A stretch of DNA of 64,000 bases from an uncultured Pseudomonadales bacterium. Lineage in GTDB: Bacteria; Pseudomonadota; Gammaproteobacteria; Pseudomonadales; Azotimanducaceae. This document shows positions 8,939 through 18,157 of the stretch, piece by piece. How positions within the stretch are numbered: the stretch's first letter is position 1; every line of letters starts with the position of its first letter. The stretch spans positions 1 to 64,000 of the forward strand of contig CALIKQ010000009.1 of assembly GCA_938017975.1 (NCBI GenBank). Reading direction: 5' to 3'. Both the position numbers and the translations under genes were made by a program. Below the pieces are notes generated by a model, which ran no database searches, was not told the DNA's origin, and saw only the letters and a list, made by a program, of their open reading frames with translations.

Positions 8939-9486
8939 GTTGGACGACTACGCTCTAATCGAACTGCGTTCGCTGAGACCGGTCTGTAATTTGGAACTTC
9001 AAGGTTTAAACTAGCGGCTGCATTTCTGAGCACACGACCTGAAGCATCAAAACCACTTTGATGACAAGGACATTGGATTGGCACCTCGGTTTGAGCCGGG
9101 TCAATTGCGACCTCACACCCCAAGTGAGTGCAGTTACTGTAGAAAATAAAAACGTCATCACGGTAAGATCGGGCTGTATTTTGGGCGAAGGTGGGCTGCT
9201 CGGAGTTGAGACTTTCAGGATCTTTGAGCTCAACTAGACCGGAGGGGTCAGTGAGCCAGCGCCGCCCTCGCTTAAAGACGATGACCGTTCGCCCGAGCCA
9301 AGGTACTGACTTAAATTCGCCTGGTCTCAATTCACCAAACTCGACATCCAAATAACCATCCTCTCTCAGACCAGGCATCAGGACTTTCATAAAAGGATAT
9401 GCCAAAAAGCCAAGCCCAGTGATTGAAAAGCCCTGGACCCAACGCATGAGTACTCTGCGCCTAGAAAGATTCTTTGGTTCGGACAT
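8935..9486 (-). CDS. Rieske [2Fe-2S] protein resembling the ubiquinol-cytochrome c reductase subunit
   Basis: Protein of 183 residues with an N-terminal SRRRVLMRW twin-arginine-like motif and one hydrophobic segment (about residues 18-35). A C-terminal Rieske fold follows, with cluster ligands in CTHLGC and CPCHQSGFD. The tail ASLNLEVPNY is like that of bc1 Rieske subunits. In PetA the second motif is normally CPCHGS; here Gln replaces Gly. No cytochrome b or c1 gene is adjacent, and the next gene is a flavodoxin-fold oxidoreductase overlapping by 4 bp. It is therefore probably an accessory electron-transfer protein rather than the main bc1 subunit. Confidence 0.8.
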   Translation of the reverse strand: MSEPKNLSRRRVLMRWVQGFSITGLGFLAYPFMKVLMPGLREDGYLDVEFGELRPGEFKSVPWLGRTVIVFKRGRRWLTDPSGLVELKDPESLNSEQPTFAQNTARSYRDDVFIFYSNCTHLGCEVAIDPAQTEVPIQCPCHQSGFDASGRVLRNAAASLNLEVPNYRPVSANAVRLERSRPT

Positions 9487-9557
9487 GTTACAGCCAATTG
9501 GTTGTTGATCTTTGATTATCGCAGAGCGGGCATTTCAGGCAAGTACTCGAGTAGCGT

Positions 9558-10415
9558 ATGATCGAGCCATCAATCCTTCTGAGCGAAATCTTTTTGAAAA
9601 AATTAAAACACCAGGCTCTGGCCATTGACCTAGATGGGACCCTGCTCGATGGGCGCTTGATTCCTACGGCACATCGCGATGCAGTCCGTCTGGCGATCAA
9701 AAAAGGCTTTAAGGTGATCATTGCAACAGCCCGTTGGCGGCACATGGCGGAAGAAATCCAGCGAGAGTTAGGCTGCAGCGATCTCATCATCGCCTGCAAT
9801 GGTGCTCAGCTCTATGATCCGGTTTCAGGTGAAGATCTCGTGGATCACCGCCTGTCCGCAGATTTGTCGAACCGTTTTGCTCAAGTGGTCCGTGCAATGC
9901 CAGGATTTGCAAGCGCTACAACAGACCATGAAACCTTAATTCAAATCGCGCCGACAACCGACACGGCAGAGTGGTCGCATCCCCTTCGAGCTGTCGAGCA
10001 ATTTCCCGATTTTCAGAAAGAAGCTCCGAGAATTTTGACCGTTCAGGGGGATCAAATGGTCCAAGCTGTAATGACCGCCTTCGCCACAGAGCCTTCTGAT
10101 CGTCTTTTGATGCTCGAATCTAAGGGCCCCTCAGGTGAAACTGTATTGACCCTGACCACAGGTTCAGCCAGTAAAGGTAACTGTCTTGAGGTCGCCTGTT
10201 CAGCGCTTAATCTGGGTTGTGATTCGGTCATTGCTTTTGGTGACTCAGACGGCGATCTTGATCTGTTTCAGGCTGCCGGCCTGTCGGTTGCGATGGGCCA
10301 AGCCAGAGAATCGGTTCGAAAGGCAGCTGATATCGTCACTGGTGCGAACTATGAAAACGGTATCGCAACCTTTTTAAACGCCTATTTTGATGGACATTTC
10401 GATGGCAAATTCTAA
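9558..10415 (+). CDS. Cof-type HAD phosphatase
   Basis: Haloacid dehalogenase superfamily protein of 285 residues with a large C2 cap, as in the YbiV/YidA group. Motif I is DLDGTLLDG near residue 22, motif II includes IATARW, the lysine of motif III is in ASKGNCLE, and motif IV is FGDSDGDLDLF. These enzymes dephosphorylate sugar phosphates, FMN or pyridoxal phosphate with broad specificity. The 3' end overlaps the start of the following alpha/beta hydrolase gene by 14 bases. Confidence 0.85.
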   Translation: MIEPSILLSEIFLKKLKHQALAIDLDGTLLDGRLIPTAHRDAVRLAIKKGFKVIIATARWRHMAEEIQRELGCSDLIIACNGAQLYDPVSGEDLVDHRLSADLSNRFAQVVRAMPGFASATTDHETLIQIAPTTDTAEWSHPLRAVEQFPDFQKEAPRILTVQGDQMVQAVMTAFATEPSDRLLMLESKGPSGETVLTLTTGSASKGNCLEVACSALNLGCDSVIAFGDSDGDLDLFQAAGLSVAMGQARESVRKAADIVTGANYENGIATFLNAYFDGHFDGKF

Positions 10416-11364
10416 GCCGGTGATAGAGGTTTTTGAACGTTACGATCCTGGTGGTGTTCGTCTGAACGGATATCGCTGTATGCCCCTGGTTGCGCCACGA
10501 GCGATGGTCTACGTAGCTCATGGCATGGGTGAGCATGCAAGACGCTATGAGAACCTGATGCAGGCGCTTGCCGGTGTTGGTTTTATGGTCTGTGCAAACG
10601 ATCACCGCGGCCATGGCGGCTCCGGGCCTTATCTGGGTGATTTTGGGGAAAATGGCTGGGACCAGGTTTTAACCGGAACTCGTGAAATACTGCTTGAATT
10701 GAAGCAGTCAAACCCTAGCCTACCTTTAATCTTTTTGGGCCACAGTATGGGCGCAATGATTGCCCAACAGTATCTGGCACGCTGGCCAGAGGATCTCGAT
10801 GCTGCGGTACTCTCAGGGTCACCTGGTCAAATGCCGGAAATTCTCTACACCTTGCTCCTCAAAGTCATTCGATTTGAATGCTGGCGGAGCGGTAACCAAT
10901 ACAGTGCACTGCTACGATACCTAATTTTTGGGGCTTCCAATAAGCCGTTCAAAAAAGAAGGACAACAGACAGGTTTTGAATGGTTGAGTCGTGACAACAA
11001 TGAAGTCGCGAAGTATGCGGTTGATCCGCTCTGCGGCACAGTTCCCAACAGTCTAAGTTTAGAAGGCTTATTCAAAGCAGAAGCCGAACTTTGGAAAAGC
11101 GTCCCAAACCTTAATCGGAACCATGGATTCCCGATCTATCTTATCTCTGGGGAGGACGACCCTGTTCATGGCAATCAACGTCAGCTCAATCGCTTGATAG
11201 CCTGGCTTCAAAGCGGTGGCGCCCGGGTTGACGCTGACATCTATCCCTCAGGGCGACACGAAATGCTCAACGATATTAACCGTGCTGAGGTGACAGCAAG
11301 GTTGATTAATTGGCTCACCGATTTGATCACAAAAATGGAAGATCCAATCACGGATCCCGACTAA
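10402..11364 (+). CDS. Alpha/beta hydrolase, monoacylglycerol lipase-like
   Basis: Serine hydrolase of about 320 residues. VYVAHGMGEHARRYENL forms the oxyanion region, DHRGHGGSG follows, the nucleophile lies in GHSMGA, and the late acid and histidine appear in SGEDDPVHG and YPSGRHEML. This is the lysophospholipase/monoacylglycerol lipase (PldB-like) layout. Two in-frame starts lie slightly upstream (TTG 10387, ATG 10390); I prefer ATG 10402. In every case the gene overlaps the end of the HAD gene, so co-translation is likely. Confidence 0.85.
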   Translation: MANSKPVIEVFERYDPGGVRLNGYRCMPLVAPRAMVYVAHGMGEHARRYENLMQALAGVGFMVCANDHRGHGGSGPYLGDFGENGWDQVLTGTREILLELKQSNPSLPLIFLGHSMGAMIAQQYLARWPEDLDAAVLSGSPGQMPEILYTLLLKVIRFECWRSGNQYSALLRYLIFGASNKPFKKEGQQTGFEWLSRDNNEVAKYAVDPLCGTVPNSLSLEGLFKAEAELWKSVPNLNRNHGFPIYLISGEDDPVHGNQRQLNRLIAWLQSGGARVDADIYPSGRHEMLNDINRAEVTARLINWLTDLITKMEDPITDPD

Positions 11365-11428
11365 ATGAAGAGTCTCCATGGTTGCGTTGGACAAGTGGCT
11401 GATGCTTCATTTTGACCGATCTAAACTA

Positions 11429-11851
11429 TTACCAATCACCGCTGTTTTCCATGCTAACCCAGGGTTCTGCCGGAGCAAGAGGCTCACCGCTTTGCAGTAG
11501 CTCAATCGAAATCAAATCAGGCGATCGAACAAAAGCCATTCTGCCATCCCGGGGGGGGCGATTGATTAAAACGCCATGATCCTGCAGGCGCGCGCAGGTA
11601 GCATAGATATCATCGACGGAATAAGCTAGATGTCCAAAGTTTCTTGACCCATCGCCCAGATCATCACCATCCCAGTTATAAGTGAGCTCGATTTGAGCTG
11701 AGTTATCCCCTGGCGCTGCTAAAAAAATAAGAGAGAACCGCCCGGCTTCGATGTCGTGTCGACGGAGCACTTCCAATCCCAGCGCATCGCAGTAAAAAGC
11801 CAGCGAAGCCTCCACATTGTTGATGCGCACCATCGTGTGAAGATATTTCAT
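11429..11851 (-). CDS. gloA: Lactoylglutathione lyase (glyoxalase I)
   Basis: Vicinal-oxygen-chelate enzyme of 140 residues that isomerises the methylglyoxal-glutathione hemithioacetal to lactoylglutathione. The four expected metal ligands are visible: His5 in LHTMVRI, Glu in QIELTYNW, His in FGHLAYSVDD and Glu in SIELLQSG. The start MKYLHTMVRI matches E. coli GloA closely. It is a single gene between the alpha/beta hydrolase and the large secreted protein. Confidence 0.9.
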   Translation of the reverse strand: MKYLHTMVRINNVEASLAFYCDALGLEVLRRHDIEAGRFSLIFLAAPGDNSAQIELTYNWDGDDLGDGSRNFGHLAYSVDDIYATCARLQDHGVLINRPPRDGRMAFVRSPDLISIELLQSGEPLAPAEPWVSMENSGDW

Positions 11852-11946
11852 AATTGTCCCTTACGATTTAATTTAGTATTGATATTCGGTGATTGAAGAG
11901 CTCCATGATCGTCGCCCCGTCGCCCCCTCTGACTGGACACACCAAC

Positions 11947-14643
11947 CTATTGAGAAACATCAGATCTACCCTCGGCAAAGCCACCGACAAAAATAGGCGA
12001 GCCGAATAGCTGGCTGCCATCCTCAAGTAACACTTCGATCGTATAATAATCTCCCGGCAAAGGATCTACCGTATCGGCATAAAATGACGTGTAATCACGA
12101 GGGCTAACTGTGGCTTCAGAGGTGGTTGGTGTAGCGGATTCAAACCACAGCGATATTCGGTCATGATATCCGCCAACCCAAAAATCGCGTTCTGCGCGCT
12201 GACGCTTTAGATCTAACAGACTAAAGGTTTCTGAAAATTTAGGGGTGGCCATTGACGGTCGACTTGGCTCGATAAATGAGAGGTCCTCAAAACCCTCGGC
12301 AATCTCCAATTGAACGCTCTGAAATTCGTCGCTCTGCGAATTGCCCAAAGCAGCGGCGCCGGGCTCGGCATCCGAGTCGGCCACCTCTGTGTCTACATCC
12401 ATGATCTCCGGAACAGATCGCTCGAGGTCTATTCGAATCAGCGCACTTTGCCCTTGCGTCCAAGCTAGGAAGTCGACTTGCGCGGCGCTCGGGCGCGCTT
12501 GCAACCGAGTGCCAGCAACTTGCAACATCTGGGGTGCCAATGCAGATTTGAGGGTCATACCATTTAGGGTGATCAATCCCAACCACTCCCTCCCATTGCG
12601 AGGTAGTGTCATTCCCGGTTTCAGTGGCCGTGCGCTCGATTCTAAAAGAAGGTAGATCGTGCCAGATTCTTGGCTCGCCAGAGGAACATCCGTCATCGTG
12701 GAGTCAATGAGCTGCGGGGCTGGCTGCAGTTTTGAGGTAAACCGCTGCTCACTAATCTGGACACCATTTTTTTTGATTTTGGCCCAAACCGGCGGCATTT
12801 CGCTTCTTAAGGCGATCGAAATTTTCCGGACTGGTTGATCCTTTGATCGCCCCCACTGAGTGCCATTGACCTTAAATTCAAGGTGAGCCCTGTGCCCAGT
12901 GGTGACGTAAGTTTGACCACGTTTTAAAGCCTCGAACAAGGTTTGGTCCTCGTCGATCACAATTGCGGTCTCTGGGCTGTTGATGCGCGCTCTCGGATTG
13001 AAACTTCGCCGACTTGCAGTGATGCCAAAAGAGTCACCCAGCGCTGCAAAATGGTCGACCATCCATGCGTGCCCTCCTGGTCCAGATAGCTGTTCAACAA
13101 GTTCAGGATGAACGGATCGGCGATCGGATGTTAGCTCAGGTTGAGCGATCGTAATTGTGTTTTGATTCTGACTAAGCGTGAGGATCTGCCCACCGGCATT
13201 GAAAGCACGAATATCGCGATCAAAAAAAACATCTGCTGAGTGTGCCACTCTCTCTTCCCTAAATTCGGCGCTTTCAATTGCTTCTGATCCGATTTGCGTT
13301 GGATTTTCGAATGCTACATCGCTAGCGGCTTGAATTTTTGTCAGTTCAACCTCGGGGTCCGAGACCGATTCTCGGCGTGCATCATTCAATCCAACTTCAG
13401 AATCACCTGATTTGTCGCCCTCTGATCGAGCAGGCTTCGTCAGAAGACGCTGATCGGTTGAGATCACGTTGAACGGCTGAGCGTTATTGCGCTGGCCCAG
13501 CAAACCAATCCGGATTAAATCAGTGACGGGAACCTGAGAAAGCTGTGCCACCGTCAGGTCAGCAGCTGTAATCAAATCTTGAAGTAAATTTTCTGCTGCG
13601 AGAAATTCAGTTCCATCGGGGGTGAGTTGGGCAAGCGTATCGGGGGGTGCGCTCATCCCGAGGGCATTCAATGAGGCATTTGAGAAATCAGTCCAGACCA
13701 CTCGTGGTGACCTTTGACGACTGCGTGAGTCATACGTCTCAGAGCCTCTTAGTCCACCGCCAGGCGACCTCGCCGTAAAACGATTGAGTTGGTCTTGTTC
13801 GATTAGCACGTTTGATGCGCGATAGCTGCCATCCACTTTATTAACTTGAGCATACAACTTATTGTTTATTAACAAATCGAAGGACGAAACTTCAGAAGTG
13901 GTAGGAAAGCCTAGGCCGTCGATAGGCTGGATTAAGACGTCTACCGCTTCTATCGATTCTCGGCCCTCGAGGATCTGGATTCGAAGTTCTACAGCGTCAC
14001 CGGGTTTGAGCTGTCTGGTTTCTGACTCTAATCGTTGCCACTGATTTGAGCCGGCAGGACTTAGTTCAACCGGAAGCTCAAGCCCCTCAAGGTCCCCAAA
14101 CGGGAGACGAAGATCCATGAATTTAATTTCGAATTGTTCACCGGCTTCAATCGATCGGCCCTCCAGTCGAAACGTTAAATTGGGCTGCACGAGCAAGGCT
14201 GGCTTAGGCATCACAGAAACCCATTTAAAACCGGGACCTGGGCTGATTGTGACGAAATTGTGAGAATTCGGATCAGCGGTCTGCAACCAAGTACCCAAAG
14301 GGTGACTGGAGGATACCTTCATCAATGAGTGTTCTGGGAGGTCCTTGGCCAAACGAACGATCTGCGTGACGACTATTGTCTCTGTGATGTCGATGACTTC
14401 GGAGCGGGCAAAAAAGGTTCGTCCCCATGGCAACGAACTGTCGACGCTCTCCTCGCCACTTTCTATTAGGCTTTCACTGTCCTCCTCTAGGGATACCATG
14501 TGAAACGACTTATTCGAGTCGTTATCGGTCATTGATTGGCGCAAAGCAACTTGCTCAGCGTTTGCAACCGCCACAGCAAATGTCGCAGCAAGCGCAACAG
14601 ACATGAAGCCTATTCTGGTCAGAGCTTCGAGAATATTCAGCAT
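11947..14643 (-). CDS. Large secreted protein, apparently a histidine-less DUF3604/PHP-like pseudoenzyme
   Basis: Protein of 898 residues with a probable signal peptide (hydrophobic 12-28, AxA-like cleavage near AVANAE). I read the order as follows. An N-terminal beta domain (about 70-300) has the pattern HPLGTWLQTADPNSHNFV. A region near 313-360 aligns in position with the PHP start of DUF3604 proteins. A long acidic, low-complexity insert covers about 400-470. The C-terminal LFEALKRGQTYVTTGHRAHL at 569-588 is the best-preserved DUF3604 signature. Where active relatives have a GDxHxHS-like motif this one has WTDFSNAS (317-324), and where they have a DxH it has ITASRRSFNP (541-550). The catalytic metal ligands thus seem lost. 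Function unknown; the family call rests on motif memory. Confidence 0.6.
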   Translation of the reverse strand: MLNILEALTRIGFMSVALAATFAVAVANAEQVALRQSMTDNDSNKSFHMVSLEEDSESLIESGEESVDSSLPWGRTFFARSEVIDITETIVVTQIVRLAKDLPEHSLMKVSSSHPLGTWLQTADPNSHNFVTISPGPGFKWVSVMPKPALLVQPNLTFRLEGRSIEAGEQFEIKFMDLRLPFGDLEGLELPVELSPAGSNQWQRLESETRQLKPGDAVELRIQILEGRESIEAVDVLIQPIDGLGFPTTSEVSSFDLLINNKLYAQVNKVDGSYRASNVLIEQDQLNRFTARSPGGGLRGSETYDSRSRQRSPRVVWTDFSNASLNALGMSAPPDTLAQLTPDGTEFLAAENLLQDLITAADLTVAQLSQVPVTDLIRIGLLGQRNNAQPFNVISTDQRLLTKPARSEGDKSGDSEVGLNDARRESVSDPEVELTKIQAASDVAFENPTQIGSEAIESAEFREERVAHSADVFFDRDIRAFNAGGQILTLSQNQNTITIAQPELTSDRRSVHPELVEQLSGPGGHAWMVDHFAALGDSFGITASRRSFNPRARINSPETAIVIDEDQTLFEALKRGQTYVTTGHRAHLEFKVNGTQWGRSKDQPVRKISIALRSEMPPVWAKIKKNGVQISEQRFTSKLQPAPQLIDSTMTDVPLASQESGTIYLLLESSARPLKPGMTLPRNGREWLGLITLNGMTLKSALAPQMLQVAGTRLQARPSAAQVDFLAWTQGQSALIRIDLERSVPEIMDVDTEVADSDAEPGAAALGNSQSDEFQSVQLEIAEGFEDLSFIEPSRPSMATPKFSETFSLLDLKRQRAERDFWVGGYHDRISLWFESATPTTSEATVSPRDYTSFYADTVDPLPGDYYTIEVLLEDGSQLFGSPIFVGGFAEGRSDVSQ

Positions 14644-14701
14644 AGAGGTCCAGTTAAGGGTTCCATCTCAAGTATATCATCGCTCAGAGGCGTTATTAGT
14701 T

Positions 14702-14725
14702 AAAAAAAAGACCGCATCAGCGGCC
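14702..14725 (-). terminator. Rho-independent terminator of the acyl-CoA dehydrogenase gene
   Basis: On the minus strand a GGCCGC stem, TGAT loop and GCGGTC stem (one G-U pair) are followed by a run of eight T's. It lies about 30 bp beyond the stop of the acyl-CoA dehydrogenase gene and just before the large secreted-protein gene, so it separates those two same-strand units. Confidence 0.85.
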
Positions 14726-14756
14726 TTCTTTCTATCACCTGCTGCCTTCGTGGCAG

Positions 14757-15974
14757 TTATTGATACTGCTTGAGTTCCTCCCGCGCAATCACCCGGCGAT
14801 GTACCTCATCAGGCCCGTCTGCAAGCCTTAAGGTTCTTTGGCCGGTCCACATTGCAGCAAGTGGCGTATCTTGAGACACACCTAAAGCACCGTGAATCTG
14901 AATGGCTCGATCGATGATTTTTAAGGTCATGTTTGGGACCGAAACTTTAATCGCAGAGATGTACTTTCGGGCCTCCTTATTACCAATAGTATCCATCATG
15001 TAAGCGGCTTTCAGCACTGCAAGACGGCACATATCCAGTTCAATACGACTATCGGCAATCACGTCATAATTGCCGCCGAGCTCCGCCAAAGGCTTGCCGA
15101 ATGCCGTTCGACTGAGTGCGCGCTTACAAAGCATCTCAAGGGCGCGTTCTGCAACACCGATCGAACGCATACAATGGTGGATTCGCCCTGGTCCAAGTCG
15201 GCCCTGACTGATTTCAAAACCACGGCCTTCACCCAATATCATGTTATCTTTCGGTACACGCACATTGTCAAACTTGATATGCATATGCCCGTGAGGCGCG
15301 TCGTCTTTTCCAAAGACGTACATTGGACGCAGCACATCGACTCCTTCAGCGTCCATCGGCACTAAGATTTGAGATTGCCTCAAATGCTTGGGGGCATCTG
15401 GATTGGTTACAACCATCGTGATCATAACCTTGCAACGCGGATCACCAGCTCCCGAGATATAGTGCTTTTCACCGTTGATCACCCACTCATCACCATCAAG
15501 CACTGCTGAGGTACAAATGTTGGTTGCGTCTGAGGACGCAACGCCAGGCTCTGTCATCGCAAAAGCGGAGCGGATCTTACCCTCGAGTAACGGCTCGAGC
15601 CATGTTTTCTTCTGATCTTCAGAACCGTAGCGCTCTAATACTTCCATGTTTCCCGTATCCGGTGCTGCGCAATTAAAAACTTCAGACGCAATTGGATTGC
15701 GGGCCATGACTTCAGCCAGATGGGCGTACTCTAAATTGGTGACGCCTGCTCCACCTTGGCTTGCTGGGAGAAAAAAGTTCCAGAGCCCGGCTTCTTTAGC
15801 CTGCGCTTTAAGACCATCCATAATTTCTACTTGTCGGTCTGTTAGTTGCCAACGATCGCCGACATCAATCTCGTCGTAGTACTCCTGAGTTAATGGATCC
15901 ACTCTTTCTTTGACAAATTGATCAATTTTATCGCGGACTGGAATCAGTCGTTCTGGTATATCGAGGTCCATCAT
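14757..15974 (-). CDS. Acyl-CoA dehydrogenase (ACAD10/11-like)
   Basis: FAD-dependent acyl-CoA dehydrogenase of 405 residues. It carries the flavin and substrate motifs AFAMTEPGVASSDATNI and INGEKHYISGAGDP, the central RTAFGKPL and the C-terminal QIHGALGVSQDTPLA, with RLADGPDEVHRRVIAREEL at the end. The layout matches the ACAD10/ACAD11 branch, which acts on long or hydroxylated acyl chains; the chain specificity is not visible. It is monocistronic, ending in a clear terminator. Confidence 0.92.
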   Translation of the reverse strand: MMDLDIPERLIPVRDKIDQFVKERVDPLTQEYYDEIDVGDRWQLTDRQVEIMDGLKAQAKEAGLWNFFLPASQGGAGVTNLEYAHLAEVMARNPIASEVFNCAAPDTGNMEVLERYGSEDQKKTWLEPLLEGKIRSAFAMTEPGVASSDATNICTSAVLDGDEWVINGEKHYISGAGDPRCKVMITMVVTNPDAPKHLRQSQILVPMDAEGVDVLRPMYVFGKDDAPHGHMHIKFDNVRVPKDNMILGEGRGFEISQGRLGPGRIHHCMRSIGVAERALEMLCKRALSRTAFGKPLAELGGNYDVIADSRIELDMCRLAVLKAAYMMDTIGNKEARKYISAIKVSVPNMTLKIIDRAIQIHGALGVSQDTPLAAMWTGQRTLRLADGPDEVHRRVIAREELKQYQ

Positions 15975-16141
15975 TGCTTCTTCTCCGAGTGTTGAGGTTC
16001 AGCGCGGTTTTTACCGAGCTTATGTTGCCAAGATTAGTGGTATAGAGTGTAGCGCTCCTTTTAGTTGCACCGCCACCGGTATCCGCCGGGCTTATACCTT
16101 AAAATCCCCAGAGCGAATTTTCCCTCAGTGCATCTTTAATA

Positions 16142-17104
16142 TTACCCGCCGATGAATTTCATGACGGTGGTTTCGCCTTGGAATGCTAACTGTTTATCAC
16201 CCAGAGCATTCAGTAAAATTTTTTGTAGTTTTGGTAACGCCATATGATTAGGCTCGTCGACGAGATCGCCAATGTAGGTTCTAGCAGCATTTGAAAGACA
16301 ACCGTATAGGTAACCATCTGATGAGAGTCTGAGCCGTGTGCAGGATGTGCAAAAAGGTTCACTTTCGTTGGCAATAATACCGAAGGACCCCGAGCCGGGT
16401 ATGCTAAACCGGACTGCTGTTGAATCAAATGGCGCGTCTGTGCGCTCGAACGTGTATTTTGAGCCGATTTCATCTAGGAGCTGTTGCATCGAAAAGAATT
16501 CGGTTTGGTAGGTTGAATCAGCTTTCAAATGCCCCATCCGCATCAGCTCGATGAATCTCAGTTCAATGTTACGTTCCAGGCAGTAATCAAGCAGCGGTAA
16601 TATGTCCTGCCGGTTACTCTGGCGCATTGGCACCATATTAATTTTGAGTTTGATCCCTAGGGCCAACATGCGCTCAATGCCCGCGAGCACCGTTTCAAGA
16701 TCGCCACCACGGGCGATTTGTTTGAAGCGGAGGGGGTTGAGTGTGTCTAAACTAATATTCAGGCGTTTGATACCGCTCGCGCGCAAGACCTCTTCTTTCG
16801 CCAGTAACAGCTGACCGTTAGTCGTTAGGCTAAAATCCTTGAGCGGCAGTCGAGCGACCCCCATCAAGAAAGCTTCAAATTTAGGCGTGACCAGCGGGTC
16901 ACCACCGGTCATCCTCAATTTTTCAAAACCGGTCGCTTCTTGAATCAGTTCTGTAAGCTTCAGTAAGGCAGGAGCGCTCAGCTCGTTTTGGGCCTTCATC
17001 AGTCGCTTTCCATTGGGGACACAATACGTACAGGCGTAGTTACAGGCAGCCGTTAGACTAACGCGCAAGTTATTGAACCGCCGGCCGAGCTTATCCACAA
17101 TCAT
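16142..17104 (-). CDS. moaA: GTP 3',8-cyclase MoaA (molybdenum cofactor synthesis)
   Basis: Radical SAM enzyme that converts GTP to 3',8-cyclo-GTP, the first step of molybdopterin synthesis. The SAM cluster motif CNYACTYC lies near the N-terminus, MTGGDPLV follows, and the C-terminal cluster ligands are in CTSCTRLRLSSDGYLYGC. The protein ends in the essential Gly-Gly. The frame is open to 17200, but the ATG at 17104 has GAGGTAG about seven bases upstream and gives a normal-length enzyme of 320 residues. No other moa or moe gene is adjacent. A molybdenum hydroxylase operon that needs this cofactor lies about 20 kb away. Confidence 0.92.
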   Translation of the reverse strand: MIVDKLGRRFNNLRVSLTAACNYACTYCVPNGKRLMKAQNELSAPALLKLTELIQEATGFEKLRMTGGDPLVTPKFEAFLMGVARLPLKDFSLTTNGQLLLAKEEVLRASGIKRLNISLDTLNPLRFKQIARGGDLETVLAGIERMLALGIKLKINMVPMRQSNRQDILPLLDYCLERNIELRFIELMRMGHLKADSTYQTEFFSMQQLLDEIGSKYTFERTDAPFDSTAVRFSIPGSGSFGIIANESEPFCTSCTRLRLSSDGYLYGCLSNAARTYIGDLVDEPNHMALPKLQKILLNALGDKQLAFQGETTVMKFIGG

Positions 17105-17250
17105 ATTTACTACCTCGCCAAAAGTATGGCATGTCTCGCTAGGGGTTAGAAGACTGCGGGAGTGTAAACAGGCCCATTTGCTCTGGCAAGAGCACTGCAT
17201 CGAATCGAAGACATAAGGTAGACTAACGCCAACCGAAAAGGATGGTTTTT

Positions 17251-18105
17251 ATGTCTTGGGTCCAGCAAATCATTACTCGGTTCCTCAATGCGGAACCGCA
17301 TCACCCGGGCCGAGTCATTCCGCTGAGTGACGTCTCTGCACTCACCCGGGAGGCACGAAGAGGCGACGTCATACTGGTTGAGGGGCAATCCAGAGTAAGT
17401 GATGTGATTCGATGGGTGACGCTTTCACCTTGGACCCACGCAGCCCTCTATATCGGCGCTCTCAGCGATTTACCAGATTCGAAACTGCGATCAGAAATCC
17501 AAAATTTTTACCAAGGTCCAGAGGATGAGCCCCTTGTCATTGAAAGCTTTTTGGGACAAGGCACGATCGTCCAGCCGATCAAGGTCTATGAAAAAAAACA
17601 TCTGAGACTCGCTCGGCCCAAAGGGCTCACGCAAATTGATGCGCTTCGGGTCACGGAGTATGCGGCATCTCGACTGGGCGCTGCTTACGATGTGCGTCAA
17701 ATTTTCGATCTGCTGCGATTTCTTTTTCCCTGGTTTATCGTTCCCCGCCGGTGGCGCTCTAGCCTTTTCCATAGAAACTCGGGAGCAAATACGCGCACTG
17801 TGTGCTCTACCATGATCGCCGAGGCATTCGGGCGTGCTCAATTTCCGATCCTGCCCTTGGTGATACGGCTCGAGGATGGGAGCTCGCGATTCTATCGCCG
17901 TAATCCAAAGCTTTGCACGCCCAGTCACTTTGACTACTCTCCCTACTTTGAGATTATTAAATACCCTCTGTTGAGCGATGCAGTGTCTACGGGATACGAG
18001 CAGATTAGCTGGCGCAGCGCCTCAGAACTAACGCCAGAGCAACAAGGACTTTATGTCGACTTGGATTTTGAGCCGTCCCTTCATGATATTGAGCAATTGC
18101 CTTAA
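17251..18105 (+). CDS. YiiX-type permuted papain-fold (NlpC/P60-like) hydrolase
   Basis: Protein of 284 residues with the circularly permuted papain arrangement: GDVILVEGQSRVSDVIRWV followed by WTHAALYIG (catalytic His) in the N-terminal half, and VCSTMIAEAF (catalytic Cys) later. Relatives include YiiX/YebB, thought to cleave amide or lipid ester bonds. No signal peptide is evident. ATG at 17251 is preferred over 17242 because an AGGA sits eight bases before it. It is divergent from moaA and convergent with murF. Confidence 0.75.
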   Translation: MSWVQQIITRFLNAEPHHPGRVIPLSDVSALTREARRGDVILVEGQSRVSDVIRWVTLSPWTHAALYIGALSDLPDSKLRSEIQNFYQGPEDEPLVIESFLGQGTIVQPIKVYEKKHLRLARPKGLTQIDALRVTEYAASRLGAAYDVRQIFDLLRFLFPWFIVPRRWRSSLFHRNSGANTRTVCSTMIAEAFGRAQFPILPLVIRLEDGSSRFYRRNPKLCTPSHFDYSPYFEIIKYPLLSDAVSTGYEQISWRSASELTPEQQGLYVDLDFEPSLHDIEQLP

Positions 18106-18157
18106 TTTGAATTTCATTGACCGATCTGGGCTTCCGGGATGATTGCCTCTTAAGTCG

